Positions 10,514 through 21,747 of a stretch of DNA of 64,000 nt are shown here, in pieces; position 1 is the first letter of the stretch; each line of letters starts with the position of its first letter. A program made the position numbers and the translations under genes. The notes beneath the pieces were generated by a model that had not been told where the DNA came from, ran no database searches, and saw only the letters and a program-made list of their open reading frames with translations. Source of the DNA: Heliocybe sulcata (lineage: Eukaryota > Basidiomycota > Agaricomycetes > Gloeophyllales > Gloeophyllaceae); assembly GCA_004369045.1 (NCBI GenBank), contig ML213509.1, forward strand, positions 248,001 to 312,000, in the 5' to 3' direction.

Positions 10514-11709
10514 ATGTCGGTAGCCTCCAAGGATGCAGTGGTTAAGGCAGCTCGCGCCCTGCGCATTGTCGCGCTTCCGCTGACGCGAAGGCCAATCTCA
10601 AAAGCCGACACATCTCCGTTAATTTATTATCACTTCCAGACACCACCGAAGGACAAAACCGCAGTCAAGCCCACCCTTTTACATAGAGCCACTGACAAGA
10701 TTGGGTCGTTATGGGCTGGGTTCGGGAAGGCGCCAGAGGGGAACTGGAGAGTCAGTAACCATTCCTGCTTCATTACCCTTGTCCTCCTCGTCGCGTGTCC
10801 TTGGGCGGATGCGACGCGAAAATCTGAACGCTATGCGTGTCTAGGTGCTGACGTTGACGTGTTCATCTAGTTGAAAACTTTTCGTTATGGAGAGCGGTTG
10901 ATGGATCGCATAGAATTTGAGGAGCTTGCCCTTAAGGGGCTTGACCCGTCTCTAGGGCCGAAACTTCCTATACCTAAGAGCGCAGAGCAAGCTGTAGAGG
11001 ATGAAAAAGATGGCATAAAGGTGAGGAGCATTAATGGATAGCGATGTCGAAAGAGTCTGAAGCGGAGCGCGTCGCAGATCCCGCTACTGTATCCGCCATC
11101 CTACACCAACACGCCCCTGCTTCAATTGCAGTCACTGATTGTAAAACGCTTACCTGGACATAAGCGAGGCATGTGGACGTGGCTGCTCGTATCGCCTTTG
11201 ACAGCGCCATTCGCCCTAATTCGTCAGTTTGAAAAAGTCATTTACCTAGGCGAATAGAGCTCATACCTTCATCAGCTATCATGCCTAACTTACCTTTCTT
11301 TTTTTGCGTGTGGCGGGCGTGGCACCACTGGAGAGGTACGTGTCGATCGTACTACTCACGGGAACATTTTCTGAACGTAACTCTAGCGTTCAAGGCATCG
11401 CAATATCTGGAGGCCCTGCTAGAGCGGGGTTCAATTGTCCCGGAGCCTAGTGAAGAGCTTGACCAAATCTACGCCTCGAACCGCCCGCAAGATCCAACAT
11501 CCCCATACTCCTCCAGTAAAGCTGCGAGCGGCACGGAGACGAATAGCACGACAGAAGGGGGCGACGCGGCTGGTATCCTCCTTAGTCGCGATGCTGTTCC
11601 TTCAATAATGAGCCGATTTGACATGCCCCCAGCTGCGGCAGCTGATATCTACAGGGCCCTGGCTCAGGCAGACGTGCGGACAGGTGGCGAGGCCAAGCCA
11701 TTGCATTAG
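10514..11709 (+). CDS. Mitochondrial K+/H+ exchange-related protein (Mit_KHE1 / yeast YDL183c-MRX19 type)
   Basis: Five exons encode about 300 residues. The N-terminus (MSVASKDAVVKAARALRIVA) is basic and amphipathic, as in mitochondrial import signals. The core contains FRYGERLMDRIEFEE, a stretch around LPGHKRGMWTWLLVSPLTAP that is hydrophobic, and then PIMPNLPFFFCVWRAWHHWR, another likely membrane segment, followed by AFKASQYLEALLE. This order matches the fungal Mit_KHE1 family, inner-membrane proteins linked in yeast to K+/H+ exchange in mitochondria. The tail is Ser-rich and ends with DMPPAAAADIYRALAQAD. Introns are 50-120 bp with GT-AG ends. Family assignment is from recalled sequence resemblance; whether it is the exchanger itself or a helper is not settled for the family. 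Confidence 0.75.
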
Positions 11710-12397
11710 GATAAGTCATATGCAGGGGTAGACGAATGATGCAACTTTGTATTGCCACTTGTAGGAAGATTTTGTATGCGAAATCGAAGATTGACCGCGA
11801 CGCATATCTGACAGTATAAATTGGGTATAAGATTGTCGAGGGGCAGAGCGGTGCAAAAATGATCTCGGGTTCCCATGTGGGTCGCTGCGGATACCAAATT
11901 AGACCAGAGCCATGAGGCAGACACGCCCGATCATCGAAATCCGGATCTTCTTGAACGTATCTTCTGTAGGGCAAGGCAAACCTGGGATCTTCTTCGTGGG
12001 TCCCACTGTAGATCTAATCCTATTGAACGCCCAATGAACGGGCTGGCCACCTGAGACATGGCATCGGGCGGAGTAGGCAGGCATCAGGGGGGACCGGTTC
12101 TCGCATATTGCCCGATCCCGGATAAAAGCCTCCGCTCGTTCTCTTTTCTTTCGACTTTGACTTCGACTTTGACCGTGGCATTGAAGCACTCTGAATGACG
12201 GTTACCTCTACGACCTTTTACGCTCTATTCACGTTTAGCGCCATATTCATCAGGCGCGTCGCTATCCTCCCATTGTAGAGTAGCGACACACGCTACCCGC
12301 AATCATCCATCGCAAAACAACTCGCTGACGCCGGTATGTTCATTGATCAATTTTACGTCTAGACTTGCTTTGTATTAATTAACAGCATGCAGAAACT
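11710..12397. other. Intergenic region and 5' leader of the F-box gene
   Basis: About 690 bases without a convincing gene. Several open frames on the minus strand (11582-12189) have no recognisable domain and biased composition. The stretch just before the F-box gene contains a likely leader intron (GTATGTTC near 12333 to AACAG at 12385). Confidence 0.35.
12150..12173. repeat. Two tandem copies of a 12-bp unit
   Basis: The 12-bp unit TTCGACTTTGAC occurs twice head to tail, 12150-12161 and 12162-12173, in a pyrimidine-rich tract about 225 bp upstream of the F-box start codon. It may be a short promoter repeat or simple slippage product. Confidence 0.7.
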
Positions 12398-14080
12398 ATG
12401 AGCGGCGCCGGGGGCGAGGCCACACCGGGCGCCAGTCTGAATGTAAAGGCCAGTAATTGTCAGCCGCTCCGCTGACTGCACTGGATACTGACATCCTTCT
12501 TGCTGATCGTACTCTACATGCAGCTTATATCACCCATTCGAAAAGGCTCCGTGCCACCGTCACCCGCTGTCCACGGTCTTCCGGCGGAACTCTTGTCGCA
12601 GATATTCAAGTATGGTCACAAGGACGATGCTCAGGTCAAGGACAATGGGATGACTCTCAAGTCGGGCCCAGACTTCGAGGTGCTCGTATCGCATGTCTGC
12701 CAACGGTGGCGGGAGGTCGCGATACAGTGTCCGGTACTCTGGACTCGACTGCTCTTCAGACTCGTGTCCCACCTTGACCGAGGACAGCTGTACCTCGAGC
12801 GATCGAAGACGCAGGTTGTAGATATTCTCGTCGATACCGCAACGGAGGACAGACACATCCACGGTATCACCCTGTACACGAACGAGTTCAATCCCATATT
12901 CGATCTGCTGGTCCCGCACATCCATCGGTGGAGGTCATTCGTCCTCAAGGTCCGAAGTATCGAGTGCAAAGACGGTGCTCGTGCGCGTCTCTCCACCTGC
13001 GGGCCAGCGCCGAGTCTCGAGACGCTCGAGCTCTACCACTACCAGGACTGGGGCAACGGGCAGAACCTCTACATGTCTACATCGAGGCGCCCTGTGCTCA
13101 TCTTCGACGCGGTGTTGCCCAAGATACGCAACATCTCGCTGATCGGCGTGAACCTCGTCTGGGACGAGTGCCCGTTCTTCTCGAACCTCAAGAGCCTCGA
13201 ATTCGCGCTGCATATCGAGAGCGTGCGCCCGACGTACCCGCAGTGGGAGCATATGCTTCGTGCCAGCCCTGAGCTCGAGAAGCTGGCCTTGCATTATTCG
13301 GGCCCGCAGGTGAACTCGGCATGGAGCCAGGAGCTGATAGTGTTAGAGCGGCTGCAGGACCTTGCCTTGACATACCTGGACTCCGATTACCTCTGCCGAT
13401 TGCTTCGTCCCCTTCGGATGCCCAATCTCCGGATCCTTCGCCTAGACAATGAGGAGGATCAATCCTCATTCATCGAATACATCTGCGACCCCTCGTCGAA
13501 TATCCTCACGCCTCTGCAGTCTCTTTGCATCTCAGCCCTCGAATGTCCGCCTAGCATGTGGCGGAAACTTCTCCTAGCAATTCCTCAAATTACCAGCCTC
13601 GAAGTGAACTTCGGTCGGGTCCCCGAACAATTTCTCAACGAGCTATTCAGGGTCGACTACGAGCTCGCACCCTCTTCTGAAGAAACGAATACCCTATCCA
13701 CCGCCAGCTCATCCTCCAATACCCCAGTAACGACCGCTACGACCACTAATGCCTCTATCATTCGCCCACGCGTTCTCCTACCGAACCTCCGTGTTCTCAA
13801 AACCACCGGCTTGGCTGGCTACGACATTTCCCGCTTTAATGACTTCCGCGAATCCGTCGGACGGCCCGTCAACAAGTTCCTCGTCTGGCGCAAGGACAAC
13901 GACGCCGTCACTGAGCACCTACGCGAGTCCCAGAACGTCGACCTACAGTATATTCGTTTCGAGATGGACGTCTTCGGACACGTAGACGAGGATACTGACG
14001 AAGAGTCCGGAGACGAAGAGGGAGACGATGGGCGTAGCGAGGAGGGAGAGGAGGCAGATCCGAGTTTGGAAGATGAGTAG
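12398..14080 (+). CDS. F-box protein with leucine-rich C-terminal region
   Basis: Exon 1 (12398-12442, MSGAGGEATPGASLN) is joined by an 81-bp intron to exon 2 (12524-14080), giving 533 residues with the frame kept exactly. The F-box runs from about residue 25: VHGLPAELLSQIFKYG, then VSHVCQRWREVAIQCPVLWT, the classic LPxELLxxIF and VCxxWRxxAxxxPxLW pattern of basidiomycete F-box proteins. Downstream are irregular leucine-rich repeats (for example LRILRLDNEED, LPNLRVLKTTG). A Ser/Thr-rich spacer lies near 13670-13760, and the tail is very acidic (EDTDEESGDEEGDDG). F-box proteins bring substrates to an SCF ubiquitin ligase through Skp1; the target is unknown. This family is greatly expanded and fast-evolving in Agaricomycetes. 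A shorter start inside exon 2 is less likely. Confidence 0.85.
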
Positions 14081-14555
14081 TATGCCTTGACAGAGGCGTG
14101 CGCGATTGGACTGAAATGACTTGTGATGTCTACTTCATGAATTTTGTAGATGATTCGGTTTCCCGTGTCGACTCGGGCGCTGCACCCATACCCCGCATAC
14201 GAAACGTTTGGATACCATGCACGTATGATCAGAAGGCTTCCCCTATCTTCGTTCTGACGTTTCCGCTGTATCCATATTGATTATGACCACATCCCCGCTC
14301 CTTTATATTTGTAGAGATTGGAACATATCTAGTGTTTCATTTTTATGCCGCTTCTGAATGTGGCCCAGTTAGCCGAGAGCGTTAGTATCTGATGCATGAT
14401 GACTGAGATCTCGTCACTCTCGGACCTGCTTAGATCCTTGTGAGATTCTTTTGTCTTCTGTGCCGCTCGGTTCCCCTCCCTGCCTAAGGAACTCGCTGGG
14501 GACCGCGACCACTACCGCGCCTCGGAGAGCATATTCGACTACTATATCGGAAACG
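14081..14555. other. Intergenic region, F-box 3' flank to DCAF4-like gene
   Basis: About 475 bases. No gene seen. An in-frame ATG at 14451 could add 35 residues to the next protein, but the ATG at 14556 starts directly at the conserved MPRELPGLY block. Confidence 0.35.
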
Positions 14556-16406
14556 ATGCCTCGTGAACTGCCTGGGCTTTATTTCGACGAGGAGAAGAAT
14601 CGATACTTTCCGCTCTCGTCCAAGCCAAAGGAGCTGCCTCAGCCGTCACAGCCAGGAAACGACGCATCCCGCGAGAACAGCTCAGACAGTACTGATGGCG
14701 AGGACTCCCGCGTTGATGCGCGGAGGAGCAGGAAGAGGATTCAGAAGCGAGGACCTTGGGCTGTAACCAGCGAGTTGCGTTCTGGGCCTTCGTATGCCTG
14801 CAGACATCGTTTCGTACAGTGAGTAAAGTTACTCGTACCAACTTCCACTGTTTTTGAATTAGGGGTATGTTGTACTGGTAGTGAGTTCATGCATGGACAA
14901 ATCGCGTCTACATCCCGTGTTCATCCTGTATCCCTGCCCGGCAATATCTCTTCGTTCTGCGTGGGCATATTGGATCATAAATTCGACTGACCGCTAAGTC
15001 TCTCCTAGGTCAGCGACGCGGGAAATCGTCTGCGCTGCGCCGTCGGGGACAACAAGGGCTGGCTCTACCAGGTGTTCAGCATTGGTTCCGGCCGTGGTGA
15101 GGCCTGGGACGAGCTTGGCTATATACCGAGGACCTTCGACGAAATCAGATCCCGTGTCTTAACCTGGAGTCATGATCTTAACCTCGGATCTGAAGTGAGG
15201 ATGGCCGTATCCTGCTATGTGATGCATCATAACGTTTGCGATCCGGTTTAGATTAGTTCCATACATAACGATGGTTCAAAATTCGTGTGAGTGGCTGCTT
15301 TGATTGCAGTGAGTAGCCTTCAACTGACCGGTGAATGTGTCAGGGCTACCTCCCTTGGTCCAGTGTGCAAGGTTATCGTCCAGGACATGTTGAGTCTTGT
15401 TCCACTCTTCAGCCACCTGTTGTATACTAACAGAGTGGCAGAGCGACGCATCCTGACCGTTCTTTTGTATTGAATTTCGACACAAGGAAGGTAGCAGATG
15501 TCTGGACATCCTACCTCGACGGTCCAAGTCTTGTCATGGGTAAGTCTAACCCGCATTCACCCTCTATCAGCTCATCAATTCAGCCTATTCCAGGTGCACG
15601 CAAGAAAGCCGTATTCATCCGCGATCTCGACAACACCATGCAATCATTCATCTCCCTCGACACGGATTCGGACGTCTTCGCAGTGCAGAAGGATAAGGTG
15701 GCCAGCACGCGTGCAGGTCGGCCATGACTTTGCTGATGGGGCTTCTTCAGGACTTAGTATACGCCGGAGCACGGAATGGTTCCCTAAAGCGCTTCGACAC
15801 ACGTATACATAAGCACCAACATGGACGCGATTTGTTGAGCGGTAGGTATCAAGAGAAGAGGAGTTCAATAACTCATATGGGCCTCGTGAATGAGTGGCAC
15901 CTAGTAGTCAACGGGATTAATGGCGATGTGAGGTCATTCAAGTTTCTGTGGACGCTGTGCTGACCGTCGTAATCAGTTGGACATGTTTGACCTACGGTTT
16001 TCCAAGCATGGCACTCCTGTAATGGCCTTCCCAGGACACGTGAACTCCTTCACGCGAGAACTGGTACGCTCCTCTCTTCCAAGTAAAGTCATTAATAGTC
16101 ATCCTTACCTTTTCACAGGGCTTTACAATCGACGCCGAGAGCGATCTGCTCTTCGCCGCGGGGCAAGACGCGCGTCTCCGGGCATGGTCGTTGCGCACGG
16201 GCGACCCTCTGTGCACGCCGACACAGGTGGACCGTGTTGATATAACCAATCCATTTGGTACTGTGTTTGAGAGGCATGTCCAGACACTTCGGGTCACGCG
16301 AGCGAAGGATGAGGTGATGCTCTGGGCTAATACTGGCAAGGATCTGCTTGTGTACCTGCTCGGGCGGAGGTCCAGAGGCGCTCCGAATTTCTTCAGGACT
16401 GTATGA
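14556..16406 (+). CDS. DCAF4 (WDR21)-like WD40 protein
   Basis: A multi-exon gene for roughly 430 residues. It begins MPRELPGLYFDEEKNRYFPL, the signature opening of DDB1- and CUL4-associated factor 4, where PG-Y-D-KNRYF is conserved from fungi to human. After a Ser-rich basic stretch (VDARRSRKRIQKRG) the remainder reads as WD40 blades: DLVYAGARNGSLKRFDTRI, HLVVNGINGDLDMFDLRF, GHVNSFTRELGF, and LLFAAGQDARLRAWSLRTGD, whose WSLRTGD is a WD-like end. In animals DCAF4 proteins are substrate receptors of CUL4-DDB1 ubiquitin ligases; the same role here is an inference. Exon joins are GT-AG with 50-90 bp introns. The last exon ends ...GAPNFFRTV. Confidence 0.82.
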
Positions 16407-16654
16407 GATATTGTACTCAAAGTTCTGGGAATGGTTTATACGATTTGTACTTGCGTCTGCGTGTTCGTCTATGGACGCGACTTCCGCGGGTGAGAAACAT
16501 ATCGTCTCCATTTGGAATTCCGGTTTCCTTCTACGACATGATCGCAGAGATGTCTGGAACACGTTCGTCGTACCAGCGATGTAGGCGCCAGGGCGACTAT
16601 TACTCTCTTGCCTCCCGCAGCCATCCATTCGCTTGTCGCTACTAGCAGGGGATA

Positions 16655-17852
16655 ATGTCGGCTGCGACTGGGGTATTGCTCATGTCCGTCGCACTGGGGG
16701 CAGCCTCTTTCGGCATAGGTATCCTTCCCTTATCCTTGAACTTCACAGGTACGCGCATGAGCTGCAGCAAACCGCTCGACCTTTAGTCAAGCTGATGGTG
16801 AAGGAGACTAGGCACTGGCCTCGCAGGCTTGTCTGCTGTTGGAACAGGTCTGTTACTTGGCGCGGCGTTAGGCATCATCGTCCCCGAGTACGTCCTCTTA
16901 CAGCTTGCACGACTTCCATATAATGCAGTGAACTAACTATCTGAAGAGGTGTAGAAGCTACTGCTGCAGCGCATAATGGAGATGAATTCCCAACATCCAA
17001 AATCGCCTTGTCTCTCCTAGTCGGCTTCATCCTGATGCTGGTGGTCGAACAGACGATATCGTCGCACAACCATGGGCACTCGAGCTCTCCGGGAACCAAA
17101 GTCCTGTCAAGTCGCTCAGAGGTCCAGTTTGACGCCGATACGGAGGACATCGAGCTGGGATCCAGCCCTCGAGCTGCTGAATTGTCCAATGCGGACCGCT
17201 TGCGGTCGTTAGCCAGCGGCGAGGGGAGGAAGGAAGCGGTGCCATTGACTGTAGGCCTGTTCATCCACGGCCTGGCTGATGGGCTCGCTCTGGGAGTGTC
17301 AGCTTTGTCGGACTCGCAGGCGGGTCATACGTCGGAGCTGTCGCTCGTGGTCTTTATGGCTATCCTTATTCACAAAGGCGCGGGAAATTCTCTTCGCCGG
17401 CATTGGTGATACTGATTCCCCGTACCAGCTCCCACAACAATCGCGTTTACGACGTCGCTCTTGTCTACGCCTTTGCCGAGGCCGGAACTCAAGAAATGCA
17501 TCGCTGTGTTTGCCTCCTCTACGCCGCTCGGAGCGTTGGTGTCCTACGCGCTCTTCTACTTCCTGGGTGCGGGCACTGCAGGCGATATGAGCGGTCTAGC
17601 ATTGCTCGTCTCGGTAAGCAATGCGCTCGCTAGGTGTCCGTTCGTCCGTTGACAGGGCTATACCAGGGTGGGAGCTTCCTCTACGTCGCGACGGTGCTTC
17701 AGCCCGTTTCCGACCACAGCGAAGGGACATCAGCGGACCTTCGAAAGGGCACCCGGACAACGTTGCTTGTACTGGGCATGGTTGTGCCCTTCCTTATCGC
17801 AGTATTTGTTGGGCACGATCACGGAGCAGAAAACCAGGCTAGCCCTCCTTGA
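16655..17852 (+). CDS. ZIP family divalent metal transporter (ZIP9/ATX2-like)
   Basis: Encodes about 330 residues with around eight membrane segments. The start MSAATGVLLMSVALGAASFG opens TM1; TM2 is GTGLLLGAALGIIVPEG, followed by TM3 (LSLLVGFILMLVVEQ). The cytoplasmic loop is His/Ser/Glu-rich (SSHNHGHSSS). TM4 holds the metal-binding motif GLFIHGLADGLALG and TM5 the second one, ILIHKAPTTIA. The end is GMVVPFLIAVFVGHDHGAEN. ZIP proteins bring Zn, Fe or Mn into the cytosol; the ZIP9/ATX2 branch sits in Golgi or vacuolar membranes. Two odd points: keeping frame from HKA to PTT requires an intron that starts with GC (AAAG|GCGCGG at 17377-17378) and ends CCAG at 17428, a GC-AG intron; and the intron after NFT removes a few residues that most relatives keep, so that join is less sure. 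Confidence 0.86.
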
Positions 17853-18275
17853 GGTAGACATGGGCGCCTTATACTTTGTATTATTATAGAGGCCGACGTA
17901 TAGTATGTCCAGTGCAGTCCTATGTGTATACTATGAGCGCCGATGCTCTGCACGTGGAAGCTTTTGATTTCTTCTCGTTCTTGGATAATGCACGAGTTGA
18001 CCGGAGTCAGTAAAGCCAGACAGCGCGGGCCTTGCGGAGGACGCACGAAACTGTTCCCCACGTAATATGCAGTAACATCGCCAGCCAACGCATAGTCAGA
18101 AAATGCCTGGAGCCACCGAGTCCCGACTACCTGCATACCCGACTGCGAAGCATTCTACACTTCCGGAGCATCTATCTTGAGAAGCCTCGGCGCCAAAACT
18201 ACGGTTGACTCTAACCAGCGTCTGCCAAAATCTTCCCTGGTTCCTGTCCTGATTGCTCCGTCTCTGAGTACTGTC
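17853..18275. other. Intergenic region, ZIP 3' flank to capping-enzyme gene
   Basis: About 420 bases without a supported gene. An ATG at 18177 lies in frame with the next gene and would add 33 residues (RSLGAKTTVDSNQRLPKSS), but the ATG at 18276 is closer to the usual family start. Confidence 0.3.
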
Positions 18276-19471
18276 ATGTCGAAAGCGCTTGATTACCGCG
18301 AGGAAGAGTCATCTGGGTCGGAAGGAAATGCAGGTGCTCGGCCTTTAAAGCGCGCACGCCACTCCTCGCCCAAGCAAAACTCGAATGGCAGTAACGGATA
18401 CATGTCTGCAGCTGCTTCGAACTTGCCCCCGCTGTCGCTCTCTATCCTCGGAGTCGAGCCTCTTGATGAGTTCATACTCGAAGTGGCGGACTTTGTCCAC
18501 CATATGATCAGCACAAGACCAGGAGAGCTGGGAGGGACTGTCGAGCTTGAGGCGAAGATTGGGGTGGTGAGGGACAAGCACTCGAGCCAGAGATTACAGC
18601 TACCTGTGCTTGTTGAAACTGGTACGCAGTTTTTCCGATGCTGTTTATTTTTTTATTTGACCTGAAGGGGGCAGTCTTGAATCCGGAGTTTGGGGATGTA
18701 CGATTTGAATCAAACATGTCCATAGTAAGCCCCTCCTAGCGAAGTTCTCCTGAGATCCTAACTTTCGTATGGACAAGGCACAACATAGGCATTATAATAC
18801 TTTGCTCAACAACCTCATGACCTCTTCACTACAACCCGGCCACCCTTCCACCCCGCTGAAATACACCCACCAATACCTCGTCGACAACTTCTACGCCCCG
18901 GAGAACCCCAGAGATCGGGAAAAGATACGGGTTACGCGAGACGAGAAGAGCGGAGCTGTGATTGAATGCATGAAGAAAGTGCGACTCGCCGACCTCAATG
19001 TTTATAGTCCCAAACGTGGCGCTGACTGGCGAATATCTGTTAGTCTTGAAATTCCAGGTGAGATCGGCTCCGCTTGCACACTGTCCATCCCATGAACGTT
19101 TTTCTCAAGTCTCACCGCCATCTGGCGCCCCCACGCATACGCGAAGAAAGGACCGCTTGAGTTACACTCATGAAGAGTTCCGCATAGACCTGACGCAGGT
19201 CACCTCGACAACAGGCCCGAATGCTCCTGTAAGTCTAGATTCTCTCTCATGTATATGACCGCCAAAGTCTTACTATCTTTACCAGCCTGAAGTTCTTCAC
19301 GAGCTGGAACTGGAGGTGGCACGACCAGAGCTACTGCTTGCCACTGCAGCAAAGCGGGGGGACCCAAACGTCTCCGAACACGAACGTTCCGCCTTCGACG
19401 AGCTCATCCGGGCCTTCGTCAACAACGCCAGGATCCTCGTGCGGAACTCGGGTGACAGCGGATGGCACTAA
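18276..19471 (+). CDS. CET1: mRNA-capping enzyme RNA 5'-triphosphatase (Cet1 family)
   Basis: Encodes about 310 residues in five exons. Removes the gamma phosphate of the 5' end of nascent mRNA, the first capping step, in the nucleus. Fungal enzymes are metal-dependent tunnel enzymes with two Glu-rich strands that bind metal; both are visible: GGTVELEAKIGV in exon 1 and LHELELEVA in the last exon. Between them are the conserved KVRLADLNVYSPKRGADWRI and HTRRKDRLSYTHEEF stretches with basic residues that bind triphosphate. The N-terminus is Ser-rich and disordered (SSGSEGNAGARPLKRARHSS). The C-terminus NSGDSGWH ends at a TAA at 19469-19471. Exons join with GT-AG introns; one acceptor near 18780 is the weaker AAG. 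It looks intact and is expected to be essential. Confidence 0.92.
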
Positions 19472-20037
19472 TCTGATGACCCTAATGACCTTGGCCCTCG
19501 GACCTCCGTTTTGCCTCCGTAATGTATCACTAGAACTCTGCTTTTGTTGGCCCTGTGATAGAAGCATATCTTATCGCGCATGTCGTATGTATAGTAAGTC
19601 GGGGTCGTATGTCCTTCATGAACGCTGAACTCTTCCTATGTGCCTCCGTTTGCAGCTCGAGTCGTATACCCTTTGCATTACTCCCGCATCAATCGTCATG
19701 TCGTATGTTTGTCAAGGATTGCCATGCCAAATCAGAATCGCTAGGTTCTGCTGCGCGTCAGAAGAGTATTTGATTATTCTCACCGGATACAAGAAGAGGT
19801 GGCGTGCAAAGAGCCGTAGTTGAATATCATGAACGCCACCCTGAGTGGCGAACTTGGCTTGTTATTCGCCGACGGGAGCCTACACGCCCCTTGCATGCGA
19901 ATGCTACTGACAGAGAGTGTGTCCGTAAGCTGATATGCAACAAACTGCATTAGCGTGCAAATAGGCACTATGACCGAAAAGAATACACAAAACCCAGAGG
20001 ATCCAAAAAGTAAAAGTAATAATCATAAGAGCATGAA
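19472..20037. other. Convergent intergenic region
   Basis: About 565 bases between two convergent genes (capping triphosphatase on plus, Rad60-like on minus). It should hold both 3' flanks. Short open frames here show no domain. Confidence 0.35.
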
Positions 20038-21650
20038 TCATAAACCAACAACTTCAACCTGGTCCCCATCTTCCAAGTCCGCCTCTGAGATAGGGGAGGT
20101 AGGGTCCATCTTGTCACCATCAACCACAAGCCTGGGCCCATCGCCTCCCTTCTTCCTACCCTTCGTACTCTTGCCTTCCGGATACTTGTCTGCGAGGCCA
20201 GCAGACTTCAAGAATGCCTTGACGATCGCGGCGCAAGTCGTCGTAGGTCGCACGGTCAGGGTGATACCCTTGGAAGTGATGGCAGAGCGCAGAACGAGCT
20301 TGAACTTGTCGTCGCTGTCACCCTGGGATTCGGCGCCTGACTCGGACTCGGCATCTGAGCCCAGTCCGGCGGTCTGGGAGCGGGCACGGGGCAGCCAGTG
20401 CTCGTTGTCGTCGGTGGGTGCAGGAGCGGATTGGTGACGGTGGGTTCTCATGTATTCGTATGCTGTCTTGTCGCAGGCAACTGGGAGAATCAATGTCAGT
20501 CTTGCAGGAGCGGGCCACTCAGGTTGTACAGCGAACCTAACTCTGCTTCAGCCCATATACCAATCACATGCGGGGTGGACACCGCATATAGTCGGTTGCC
20601 ATCATGAGTGACGATAAGGTTCTCTACTAGAATACCTGCCTCGTCCGCGGTCTCTTCAAACAGCGTCTTAAACGTATCGTGCTAAGCGATGATCAGCCAG
20701 AGACTTCAGCTTCATTGCATGATAACACCCACACGTTTGACCTTGAACTTCCATAGTTGAGATCGACCGGACTCATCTTCAGGGTGAGGTTGCCACTTGA
20801 CTGAGATAATGACTGTCTCGGGGCCACCACCGAGCTCAGGATCAAGCGAAGGATCCCTGACGAAGGAGCTCGTCTGGGTTCGAACTTCCTTGGCTATTTG
20901 CAAGAGCTCAGGATTGAGGACAATGGTTGCAGTGGAGTCGCCCTCATCTTCAAATGGCGGAGGAGACTCAGGCCGGGCTTCGTCGATCTCAAGCGCTTGT
21001 CTGGTCGACGGCGATCAGCTGAATTCCATAATAGCACGATATGGACGGATACGTACCGTACTAGGTTCCTGGCGTTCTGTATCTGCATATAGGATAAAGG
21101 AGGAGGCGGCGTTATTGATCTAGACCGACTACGTTTCTGACGTTTCTGAGCCTGCTGCTCAGCGCGCCTTCGGGGCGAGACGTTGTCTATGGTCTGCAAA
21201 GCGTCTTCCTCATCGTCGTCATCCGAGGAGAGCAGATGTATAATCTTCTTGCGCGCCCAGGCAGGGAGTGATTTGCCATTCTTCTTTGTCTTCTTCTTTC
21301 TCGACCGCCGAGGACTCTGTTCACCTGCGTCCCAGTCCTCCGTCTCGGCTCCAGAGCTTTGCTCATCGGTTGCGGGGGTACTATGTCTTTCCTTTTCTAT
21401 CCCAGTGATGTTAGTATGCCTACCAGCATCCTTACCGGACTGTGCATGCTCTACCTTTGATCAGTTGTTCCAACTTTTTCCACCCGCCTTGGGTGCGGTT
21501 CTTCATGAAGAGAGCATCCTCGTCATCAACAGTTGTGGTGAAACTCTTGGGCTGCGGGTTCGCATTGGTATCTGTGGAGCCGGAAGGCCCAGCATTCGAG
21601 CTGCTGGACGCGACGCGAGCGCGCGGGCGAGGACGCGGACGAGCGGACAT
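20038..21650 (-). CDS. Rad60/Esc2/NIP45-type protein with SUMO-like domains
   Basis: A minus-strand gene of several exons, about 430 residues. It opens with a basic, Arg/Pro-rich stretch (MSARPRPRPRARVASSSSNA), followed by acidic and Lys-rich disordered segments (SSDDDDEEDALQT; RRSRKKKTKKNGK). Two ubiquitin-fold regions follow. The first includes TVIISVKWQPHP...LWKFKVKR and DTFKTLFEETADEAGI; the C-terminal one runs DKFKLVLRSAITSKGITLTV to LEDGDQVEVVGL at the stop. The last domain ends without the diglycine needed for conjugation, as in the Rad60-SLD group, so it is a SUMO mimic and not a modifier. Rad60, Esc2 and NIP45 act with Smc5/6 and Ubc9 in recombination repair and genome stability. Assignment is from domain order and composition. 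Confidence 0.8.
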
Positions 21651-21747
21651 GAGAGCAGGGGGAGAAGCCGAACGCGTGGGAATTTCCGACGCGTCGGTGG
21701 CGAAGGACTGCCGAGGTTGGCATATCCACCCTGCTCTTTACTTTACT
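21651..21747. promoter_or_regulatory. Compact 97-bp divergent promoter
   Basis: Only 97 bases separate the start codons of the Rad60-like gene (minus) and the GCFC gene (plus). All 5' leaders and core promoter elements of both genes must lie here or overlap the opposite coding start. No clear TATA box is seen. Shared control of the two nuclear genes is an inference from distance alone. Confidence 0.6.

Noticed and set aside
11582-12189. Minus-strand frames downstream of the mitochondrial exchange-related gene
   Set aside because: No domain, poor protein-like composition, overlaps the 3' end of the plus-strand gene and the F-box leader.
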